DNA of 61,039 bases, from the NCBI GenBank assembly GCA_000508865.1, contig BAHP02000054.1:1-61039 (forward strand), read 5' to 3'. The notes below the pieces were generated by a model, which saw only the letters and a list, made by a program, of their open reading frames with translations, searched no databases and was not told where the DNA came from. This document shows positions 46,761 through 53,381 of this stretch, one piece after another (positions within the stretch are counted from its first letter, which is position 1; each line of letters starts with the position of its first letter). This stretch comes from Clostridiales bacterium VE202-01. GTDB lineage: Bacteria; Bacillota_I; Bacilli_A; Erysipelotrichales; Coprobacillaceae. The position numbers and the translations under genes are program-made.

Positions 46761-47813
46761 CTATTTTGTATTAAATGTTATATCTTCTTTTGAAGAGAGT
46801 TCATGAAATATTTTTAAATCTGATGTTACTTTTCCTACAACATAGACTTCCATCGTTAAATTAGGATTATCTGATTGATTATAGAAAATAGCAAGTGAGT
46901 TATTTGTGGGACAATAAGTAATGTCACCATTTTCAAAAGAAAGTTGTCCACTACCTTGTACTTCGATTGTTTCATCAATCGTGCCATAAAATTCTCTATT
47001 GCCATAATGAACCATTGAAACAGTAAGTGGTAACATCGTTTTTAATTGTTGTGCCATTTGACTATCATTTAATTGTCCATCTAATTGATAATCACAAATT
47101 TGTATACTTAATTGACTATTATCATTGATATTTAAACCAAGACCATCAAGCCATTGTTCTATTTGACTTTCAGATTCAAGGATTTCTTGAGAATCAATTG
47201 CAATTCCTTCTAACATATTTTTGCTTTTTGAATATTCCTGAATTTCGTCATAACTGTTTCCACTTCCATATCCATTATGGCTGCAAAATGGAATCACTGT
47301 TTTTTCACTTAGATCATATTTTTCCATAAACGAGCGAATTACTTGCGGGATTCCTGTCGCCCATACAGGATAACCTATAAAGATAATATCGTATTCTTCA
47401 ATTTGTATATCCTGTCCACTTATTTGAGGTAAGGTATCTTGATTTTGTTCACGATGATTTTGATCAATAACTTCTTGAAAATCATCAGAATATTTTTCAT
47501 CTACCTCAATCAAGTATTTATCGCCACCAGTTTTTTCTTGAATCAAATTAGCAACATATTCTGTTGTCCCTAGACGTTGATTTTTATCAATGACAATGCT
47601 TGCTGAAGTTGAAGCATCTGTATTTTCATTATAATCAGCATTCCCATATAAACTAAAATAAGCTATAAGTATTTTTGTCTCATTTTCTGTCGCATCGATC
47701 TGATGATTATCTAACGTGTCTTCTTGAACTTGACAGGCTGTTATGGTAAACACAAAACAAACAGCTAAAATAATTTTTATAATCTTTTGTGTCATATTTT
47801 CTCCTTTTGCCAT
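46761..47813 (-). CDS. Lipoprotein fusion of flavodoxin and cyclophilin-like domain
   Basis: 350 aa, probably starting at the internal MTQKIIKIIL (47798). Signal IILAVCFVFTITAC with a lipobox. Flavodoxin domain about 45-225: ILIAYFSLYGNADYNENTD, GTTEYVANLIQEKTGG, YDIIFIGYPVWATGIPQVI, PFCSHNGYGSG. The C-terminal ~115 residues (VSMVHYGNREFYGTIDETIEVQG, GQLSFENGDITYCPTNNSLAIFY, LTMEVYVVGKV) resemble the cyclophilin-like fold of the Cyclophil_like2 group. Such fusions may join a flavin domain to a binding domain; the ligand is unknown. First flavodoxin of the LTTR-box operon. Confidence 0.85.
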   Translation of the reverse strand: MAKGENMTQKIIKIILAVCFVFTITACQVQEDTLDNHQIDATENETKILIAYFSLYGNADYNENTDASTSASIVIDKNQRLGTTEYVANLIQEKTGGDKYLIEVDEKYSDDFQEVIDQNHREQNQDTLPQISGQDIQIEEYDIIFIGYPVWATGIPQVIRSFMEKYDLSEKTVIPFCSHNGYGSGNSYDEIQEYSKSKNMLEGIAIDSQEILESESQIEQWLDGLGLNINDNSQLSIQICDYQLDGQLNDSQMAQQLKTMLPLTVSMVHYGNREFYGTIDETIEVQGSGQLSFENGDITYCPTNNSLAIFYNQSDNPNLTMEVYVVGKVTSDLKIFHELSSKEDITFNTK

Positions 47814-48133
47814 AATTTTTCCTTTTCATAAATCATATAATCTATATCATCTAGTTTCTTTTGATACGAATGTAATTGTTCAAGGATCGAAACTCGAACT
47901 TTTTTTAAAGTGTCTGTTTGCGTATCTTTATTGGTGTAATATTTCACCAGTCCTTGATCATCCAAACCCAATTCCATTAAATTAACCATTTCTATTATTT
48001 GACGAACATCATCGTCATCAAACTCCATCTGCCCATTAATAGTAGATACATTATCCAATAGTCCTAATTTTTTAAATTTAAATATATCCTCCTGTAAAAT
48101 GTAATAACATCTTGTTAAATCTTGAATATTCAT
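47792..48133 (-). CDS. Degenerate MerR-like regulator
   Basis: 113 aa. The layout is that of MerR: a short winged-helix region (FKKLGLLDNVSTINGQMEFDDDDVRQIIEMVNLMELG, about 19-55) and a C-terminal dimer coiled coil (LKKVRVSILEQLHSYQKKLDDIDYMIYEKEKLW). The first recognition helix (usually G-E-hydrophobic-A...LRYYE) is replaced by QDLTRCYYILQEDIFKFKKLGLL, so DNA binding may be altered. It overlaps the fusion gene by 22 bases, is first in the operon, and has an LTTR-type box upstream. It could be the regulator of the ACCGGTT dyad; that is a guess. Confidence 0.7.
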   Translation of the reverse strand: MNIQDLTRCYYILQEDIFKFKKLGLLDNVSTINGQMEFDDDDVRQIIEMVNLMELGLDDQGLVKYYTNKDTQTDTLKKVRVSILEQLHSYQKKLDDIDYMIYEKEKLWQKEKI

Positions 48134-48168
48134 TACAAATAAGTAACCCCCTTTCTTTATCTAATTTT

Positions 48169-48234
48169 ATTTTAAATGCTAATATTAATTATGTCTAATA
48201 CTTAGAATAAATGTATTTAATGCTTTTTAAGCAT
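48169..48234 (-). promoter_or_regulatory. Promoter with LysR-type box at -65
   Basis: Minus strand TAGACA (48197-48192), 17-base spacer, TAAAAT (48174-48169). Upstream, ATGCTT-N3-AAGCAT (48220-48234), a T-N11-A palindrome, is centred at 48227, about 65 bases before the expected start. The arrangement is base-for-base the same as at 53233-53298. Confidence 0.72.
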
Positions 48235-48347
48235 AAAATTTTAACTCATTATTGAAATAAACAAAAAAGGAAGCATTGAGATCATTGCATTAATCAATAA
48301 AATCAATTCTTCCATATTCTTTCTAACTCTAAAACAAGAACATCTTT

Positions 48348-49319
48348 TTATCTTATATATTCTTCAAAACCATTTGAATAGCTGATTTGATTATTTTCAT
48401 CAATAAAACAACCATAAACATCATCCATTGAATTTAATAGTTCTATCCCTTTTTCTTTTCCTAATGAAAAACATACAGTACTTAAAGTATCTGCTTGTAA
48501 TGATGTTTTAGATATGATCGTTACTGATGATAATCCATTTTCATAGTTATAACCAGTTTGGGGATTTAAGATATGATGATATTTTTGACCATTCAATTCA
48601 AAATATCTTTGATATACGCCACTAGTAACAACAGATAAATCATCTATCGTTAAAGTTAAAATAGATTGATCTATTTCTTGCGGATCTGTCAATCCAACCA
48701 TAAACTGCTCATTGTTTTTATTTCCCACACACAATACATTGCCTCCTAAATTAATAATGGCATTATTGACATTTTCTTTTAATAAATAATCCTTGATCTT
48801 ATCAGCAATATATCCTTTTGCAATTGCTCCTAAATCAATCATAGTATTTTCATTGAGATATGTAATCTTATTTGGGGTCAATATAATATTTTGATAAGAA
48901 ACATTTTGCAAGTTTTCTTGAATCATATCTTGTTGAGGGAGTTCAGGCAGCTCCTTTTTAAAATCCCATAATGCTGAAATAGACCCAATCGTTATATCAA
49001 ATTGTCCTTTTGATAGTTCACTATATTTTAAACCCTCTTTGATTACCGCATATAAATCATCTGAAATCATCTGTTCTTGTAATTTATTAATGCTATGATT
49101 GATTTTATATAATTCACTCTTTTCATTTGTTGATGAAAAAACTAACTCTAGATCATTGCAAATATCAAAGCAGTGATTTAAAATATCAGTAGAGTTTGAA
49201 TCGTATAAAGTGATTTCAACGATTGTATCTAAACAAAACCGTTTATCTGATAGGGGTGTAGACTGACTCTGACAGCCACAAAGAGTAAGAAGTAATAAAA
49301 TAGTGATTAACTTTTTCAT
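48348..49319 (-). CDS. apbE: FAD:protein FMN transferase ApbE, lipoprotein
   Basis: 323 aa from the ATG at 49319, preceded by AGGAGG; an upstream extension has no RBS. Signal LITILLLLTLCGC (lipobox). ApbE uses FAD as FMN donor to attach FMN covalently to Ser/Thr of exported proteins. Visible: FCLDTIVEITLYDS, KGQFDITIGSISALWDF (about 105-121), MIDLGAIAKGYIADKI with Mg/FAD-binding residues (about 170-185), and GGNVLCVGNK. It acts outside the membrane and is divergent from the NusG-II/Gx pair. Confidence 0.93.
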   Translation of the reverse strand: MKKLITILLLLTLCGCQSQSTPLSDKRFCLDTIVEITLYDSNSTDILNHCFDICNDLELVFSSTNEKSELYKINHSINKLQEQMISDDLYAVIKEGLKYSELSKGQFDITIGSISALWDFKKELPELPQQDMIQENLQNVSYQNIILTPNKITYLNENTMIDLGAIAKGYIADKIKDYLLKENVNNAIINLGGNVLCVGNKNNEQFMVGLTDPQEIDQSILTLTIDDLSVVTSGVYQRYFELNGQKYHHILNPQTGYNYENGLSSVTIISKTSLQADTLSTVCFSLGKEKGIELLNSMDDVYGCFIDENNQISYSNGFEEYIR

Positions 49320-49359
49320 AGTATGCCTCCTATTTCTTATTATAACATGGAGTATAAAA

Positions 49360-49719
49360 ATGAAAAATAAAACCTTTAAATATGATATTATTGTCATTTC
49401 TTTCATCTTTATTATAATTATGGGCTTTTTTTTATTAACCAGATCTGATAATGGTCATTTGGTTAAAATCACAGTTAACAAAGAAGATTATGGTATTTAT
49501 GACTTAAATGAAGATCAAACAATCAATATCAATGATGGAAATATTTTAATTATTAAAAATAATGAAATATATATGGATAAGGCAACGTGTCCTGATAAAA
49601 CTTGTATACAACAGGGACATATTTCTAAATCAGGTGCCAGTATTATCTGTTTACCACATCAGTTAATCGTTGAAATCATTGATGGCAAGGATGGTGATCA
49701 AGATGTCAAAGTCTATTAA
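49360..49719 (+). CDS. NusG-domain-II membrane-anchored protein
   Basis: 119 aa from the ATG at 49360 (GGAG 8 bases upstream). One N-terminal helix (DIIVISFIFIIIMGFFLL) and an extracytoplasmic NusG-II-like beta domain with the conserved ATCPDKTCIQQGHISKSG and SIICLPHQLIVEI. The three cysteines and histidine form a possible redox or metal site. Proteins of this family are commonly encoded with Gx transporters and ApbE. It overlaps the Gx gene by 17 bases. Confidence 0.88.
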   Translation: MKNKTFKYDIIVISFIFIIIMGFFLLTRSDNGHLVKITVNKEDYGIYDLNEDQTININDGNILIIKNNEIYMDKATCPDKTCIQQGHISKSGASIICLPHQLIVEIIDGKDGDQDVKVY

Positions 49720-50218
49720 TGTAAAAAGGATGTGTTATTTAGCCTTATTCTGTGCTATTGCAATTATTTTAAGTTATATCGAAACATTGATTCCTTTTCA
49801 TCTTAGTATTCCGGGAACAAAAATTGGTCTTGCAAATATTACCACTATAATTATGTTATTCTGTTTTGGTTATAAAGAAGCTTTTTTTGTTATGCTGCTT
49901 AGGATATTTATTGTTGGTATAACTTTTACTAATCTTTATATGATGTTATATAGTTTAGCTGGTGGGATATTATCTTTAGCTATGATGTCATTATTTTATC
50001 AAACAAAATTATTTTCAAATTATACCATTTCTATTATCGGGGGCGTTTTTCATAATATAGGTCAATTATTAATAGCAATGTTTTTCTTTAACACATCAAC
50101 ATTTTTATATTATTTACCTTATTTATTATTGATTGGAACTATAACAGGTACAGTAATCGGTATAATCTCGCAAATTATTTATATAAAAACAGAAAATTAT
50201 ATCATAAAACAAAAATAA
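49703..50218 (+). CDS. Gx transporter family protein (Hpre_diP_synt_I)
   Basis: 171 aa from the ATG at 49703. An integral membrane protein with five to six helices. LALFCAIAIILSYIETLIPFHLSIPGTKIGLANITTII spans the family signature (PGxKxGLAN, about residues 35-42), and LRIFIVGITFTNLYMMLYSLAGGILSLAMM follows. The family was once annotated as heptaprenyl diphosphate synthase component I but resembles ECF S-components. With NusG-II and ApbE next to it, flavin or quinone-precursor transport is plausible. Confidence 0.88.
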   Translation: MSKSINVKRMCYLALFCAIAIILSYIETLIPFHLSIPGTKIGLANITTIIMLFCFGYKEAFFVMLLRIFIVGITFTNLYMMLYSLAGGILSLAMMSLFYQTKLFSNYTISIIGGVFHNIGQLLIAMFFFNTSTFLYYLPYLLLIGTITGTVIGIISQIIYIKTENYIIKQK

Positions 50219-50257
50219 CAATGTTTTCTCCTAAAAAGATTACATTGTTATTTTTTA
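50216..50257 (+). terminator. Terminator of the NusG-II/Gx operon
   Basis: TAACAATGT (50216-50224) and ACATTGTTA (50242-50250) with a following T run; converges with the LysR gene. Confidence 0.8.
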
Positions 50258-50263
50258 TTTAAA

Positions 50264-51151
50264 CTATCTATTCTCTTTGATTTCTTTTGCTAAAAAATCA
50301 ATAAATTTAGATACTGTAAAGCTAAATGATTGATATTTTTTCCAGACAATGAGCGATGTTGTTATGAGTTCTGGATAAAAAGGTCTAAAACATAATTCCT
50401 GATTAGCCGCATAATTAATTGAGCCTTCTACAACAACAGCATGCCCTATGTTATTTGAAACTAAAATAGATGCCGTCGTTGTTAATTCTGATATAGCTGC
50501 AAAATGAAGCTGATCATAGCTGCTGCCCATCCATTTTTTAAATTCATTTTGGGTTTCACTTCTTGAAGTATTAATAAGCGAAATGCCTTTTAGATCTTCA
50601 GGCATGATATATTCTTTTTGCGCCAAAAAGGAATTTTTCTTTGTGAGAATTCCATATCTTTCAACCTTATTTATTTTTAAAAAATTAAGTTTTTCTAAAT
50701 TAACTGGTTCTAAAACAAAACCTATATCAACAAGCCCCTTATCGATATTTTCAATAATAAAATCGCTATTACCATTTCGCACATGAAAAGTCACTTCAGG
50801 ATAAATATTCTTAAATTTTTGAATATATTGCCCCATTGTTTTTGTTGCTTCGGTAATTCCACAAGCTAAAACGATTTCACCTGAAACCTCATTATCTTGA
50901 TGACTAATTTCTAATTCGGTTTTTTCAGATAGACTAACTATTTCTTCAGCACGTCTTTTTAAAAGCATCCCTGCTTCGGTTAATATGATTTTCCTCTTTC
51001 CCCTAACAAATAAAGCAGCACCTAATTCATCTTCTAACTGCATCAGCTGCCTGCTTAACGTTGGTTGTGTAATATGCAGAATTTCAGCAGCTTTGGTGAT
51101 ATTTCCTTCTCGAGCTACTGCTAAGAAATATTTTAAAACCCGTATTTCCAT
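50264..51151 (-). CDS. LysR-family transcriptional regulator
   Basis: 295 aa from the usual MEIRVLKYFLAVAREGNITKAAE start. HTH at residues 18-40 (KAAEILHITQPTLSRQLMQLEDELG) and an effector domain about 90-290 (EVSGEIVLACGITEATKTMG; FLKINKVERYGILTKKNSFLA). It is set off by a terminator from the Fe-ADH gene and may be expressed on its own. Two T-N11-A boxes at -65 of flavodoxin-operon promoters (48220-48234 and 53284-53298) flank it and are its likely targets. Confidence 0.93.
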   Translation of the reverse strand: MEIRVLKYFLAVAREGNITKAAEILHITQPTLSRQLMQLEDELGAALFVRGKRKIILTEAGMLLKRRAEEIVSLSEKTELEISHQDNEVSGEIVLACGITEATKTMGQYIQKFKNIYPEVTFHVRNGNSDFIIENIDKGLVDIGFVLEPVNLEKLNFLKINKVERYGILTKKNSFLAQKEYIMPEDLKGISLINTSRSETQNEFKKWMGSSYDQLHFAAISELTTTASILVSNNIGHAVVVEGSINYAANQELCFRPFYPELITTSLIVWKKYQSFSFTVSKFIDFLAKEIKENR

Positions 51152-51181
51152 CATGATCACCCCTCATTTCTATTATTCTAT

Positions 51182-51195
51182 CATTCAAAAGAATG
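51182..51195. promoter_or_regulatory. Inverted repeat in front of lysR
   Basis: CATTC-AAAA-GAATG, about 30 bases before the lysR ATG. It may be an autoregulatory site, but it differs from the ATGCTT-N3-AAGCAT boxes. Confidence 0.3.
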
Positions 51196-51205
51196 TTAAG
51201 CAACG

Positions 51206-51248
51206 GAAAAAAAGATTGGAAAATATATCTTATTTTCAATCTTTTTAT
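51206..51248 (-). terminator. Terminator of the flavodoxin/Fe-ADH operon
   Basis: AAAAAGATTG ... CAATCTTTTT stem extended by GAAAATA/TATTTTC, with a minus-strand T run. Confidence 0.85.
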
Positions 51249-51252
51249 ACAG

Positions 51253-52424
51253 TTATCGATATGCTTTTTCAAATATTATTCTACAATTTTCATGATTCAA
51301 TTCGATTGGATCAGCACAAAACAAACCACCCATCGTCTCTCTCGCGTTTTTTGCAAGAGTGTCCATTTCATCATATACTATACCATAATCACTCATTTTA
51401 AGATGATCAACCTCACAAGTTTTCTGTAATTCAACTAATAAATCAACAAAGTCTTGTGGATCATCTGCATCTTTTTTCCCCAACGCTTTTGCTAGATCAA
51501 TAAATCTTTGATCACAGGCATGCTGGTTTACAAAATATTGATAATATTCCTTACTGATCATGATCAATCCCGCCCCATGAGGTAAATTATGATGATAAGC
51601 ACTCATGGCGTGCTCCATGGCATGTTCACTTGTACAACAGCTTAATTCCATAACGATACCTGACAATGTATTTGCAAAAGCCACATGACTTCTGGCTTCT
51701 AGATCATTTCCATTTTGATAAGCTCGTGGTAAATACTTGGCAATATTTTCTACTGCTTTCAGGCATACATATCACTCATTTCATTAGCCATTTTAGAAAT
51801 ATAACATTCCACACTGTGAAATAATGCATCAAAACCCTGGTATGCTGTATATTGTGGTGGTACAGTTACCATCAATTCAGGATCAACGACTGCAATGACA
51901 GGAAATAGTGATTCATCCCCACCAAATCCTATTTTTTCATTAGTTTCTAAATTAGAGATAACGCCCCATTGATCGACTTCAGAGCCTGTACCCGCTGTCG
52001 TCGTAATAGCAACGATTGGTAGTGCTGCATTAGTAAGGGGGTTCCCTTTTCCAGTTCCACCATTGATATAATCCCATAATGTTCCATCATTTGTCATCAT
52101 CGCAGAAATAGCCTTAGAAGCATCTAAAACACTTCCACCACCTAAAGCAACAACAAAATCACATTTATTATCTTTTCCCATTGAAGCTCCGTTCATAACT
52201 GTTGTATGAAGGGGATTGGCTTCAATTTGATCAAAAATAATATAATCAACATGTGCCAATTTTAACTGTTCTAAAGTTCTTTCTAAATATCCATTGTCTC
52301 TTGTTGATTTTCCGTTAGAGATAACAACCAACGCTTTTTTACCAGGCATTTGTTGTTGATGTAATTCATTTAATTTTCCTGCCCCAAATAAAATACGGGT
52401 AGGAATATGCATTTGAAAACTCAT
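51253..52424 (-). CDS. Iron-containing alcohol dehydrogenase, one frameshift
   Basis: Fe-ADH of the butanol-dehydrogenase-like group. First part: MHIPTRILFGAGKLNELH, VVALGGGSVLDASKAIS, and GFDALFHSVECYISK with Asp and His ligands. Second part: SEHAMEHAMSAYHHNLPHGAGLIMIS with the remaining two histidines. The frame breaks at 51762-51763: GCC-TGA-AAG is read where GCC-CTG-AAA would give YALKAVENIAKYLPRAY. One more C restores 390 aa. The start at 52424 is chosen for the GAGGAG before it. It is 5 bases behind the flavodoxin gene. All catalytic residues are present, so the gene is probably functional. Confidence 0.85.
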
Positions 52425-52429
52425 TAAAA

Positions 52430-52915
52430 TCACTCCTCATATAAATTTAAATCATTTAACCATTTTGTTAATTGTCCTTGTGAAAACCCATTAAGGACCG
52501 TTGTTTGATACCAATTAACATCATTCGAACAACTAACTTGCAAATATTTATCTGTTTCACCTGCACCACTTCCGCCAGAAGTTGCAAAAGGAACAATTGT
52601 TTTATCTTTAAAATCATAACTTTCTAAAAAAGTATTAATAATTGTTGGTGCAAGATACCACCAAATTGGAAAGCCTATAAAGATCACATCATATTGTTCC
52701 ATATTTTCAATATCTTTGATGATTGCAGGTCTTGATGTTTTGTTTTTCATTTCAAGACTACTTCGTGAGTTAGGGTCATTCCAATTCAAATCAACAGAAC
52801 TATACGGAACCTCTGGCTTGATTTCATAAAGATCTCCTAATAATATCTCTGCAATTGATTGCCCAACTTTTTTTGTTACACCACTACATGAAAAATAAGC
52901 AACTAAAGTTTTCAT
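52430..52915 (-). CDS. Cytosolic flavodoxin
   Basis: 161 aa from the ATG at 52915 (GGAGGAAAG in front). The domain starts at once, KTLVAYFSCSGVTKKVGQSI, with SGVTKK in the place of TGNT, so this paralogue has no signal or anchor, unlike the others. YDVIFIGFPIWWYLAPTIINTFLESYDFKDKTIVPFATSGGSGAG follows in separate strands. It is coupled to the Fe-ADH. Confidence 0.9.
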   Translation of the reverse strand: MKTLVAYFSCSGVTKKVGQSIAEILLGDLYEIKPEVPYSSVDLNWNDPNSRSSLEMKNKTSRPAIIKDIENMEQYDVIFIGFPIWWYLAPTIINTFLESYDFKDKTIVPFATSGGSGAGETDKYLQVSCSNDVNWYQTTVLNGFSQGQLTKWLNDLNLYEE

Positions 52916-52931
52916 TCTTTCCTCCATTTCT

Positions 52932-52948
52932 GTCTACATCACATAGAC
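52932..52948. promoter_or_regulatory. Inverted repeat in the flavodoxin leader
   Basis: GTCTA-N7-TAGAC directly upstream of the ribosome-binding site. It could fold in the mRNA near the RBS or be a protein site; support is only the symmetry. Confidence 0.3.
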
Positions 52949-53226
52949 ACAACACTTTATTCAAATTTTATTTCATAGTATTTCTATAAAAAGGATATAT
53001 ACTACAAAGTACTTAAAAAGAAATAGAAATAATATAAGCTTTTCACTTAAAATCATTTTATCAGTTCTTAATAATAATTCATCATCCAATAAATCTTTCA
53101 ATTGATTAGTACCAATACTATTGAAACTGATAAAAAGTAAATATTACTCGAATCGACTATTACAATTAAAACTAGATAATTTTTTAATTGACTCAAAAAT
53201 AGCACTTACTTTTCTTCTCTTTTGAC
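52949..53226 (-). other. Long leader with a gene remnant
   Basis: Between the LTTR-box promoter and the flavodoxin gene lie about 280 bases. One minus-strand frame reads NSIGTNQLKDLLDDELLLRT then KMILSEKLILFLFLFKYFVV and a stop, without a good start or RBS: perhaps the end of a decayed membrane protein gene. Confidence 0.3.
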
Positions 53227-53232
53227 ATCTAT

Positions 53233-53298
53233 ATTATATTATGATAAACGATCAATATCTAATACCTATATTAAATTATTACAATGCTTTTAAAGCAT
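53233..53298 (-). promoter_or_regulatory. Promoter with LysR-type box at -65
   Basis: Minus strand TAGATA (53261-53256), 17-base spacer, TATAAT (53238-53233). ATGCTTTTAAAGCAT (53284-53298), a 7-bp-arm T-N11-A palindrome, is centred at 53291, 53 bases before the -10, exactly as at 48169-48234. The sequence between box and -35 is also similar (TCTAATAC...). Confidence 0.72.
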
Positions 53299-53334
53299 AT
53301 AAATTATATTTTATTACCTAGTTTTTATTTACAA

Positions 53335-53360
53335 TAATAAAAGGCGAATCATCGCCTTTT
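53335..53360. terminator. Terminator of the Ig-repeat protein gene
   Basis: AAAAGGCGA-ATCA-TCGCCTTTT hairpin with A/T-rich flanks on both sides, 22 bases after the stop codon. Confidence 0.75.
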
Positions 53361-53381
53361 AATTATATTTTATAACAATAA

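Noticed and set aside
48241..48315. 24-aa hydrophobic frame MEELILLINAMISMLPFLFI... on the minus strand
   Set aside because: No strong RBS, no coupling and no second copy; it may arise by chance in AT-rich sequence.
49320..49406. Longer ApbE starting at 49406
   Set aside because: No RBS there, while AGGAGG precedes the ATG at 49319, which begins a normal lipoprotein signal.
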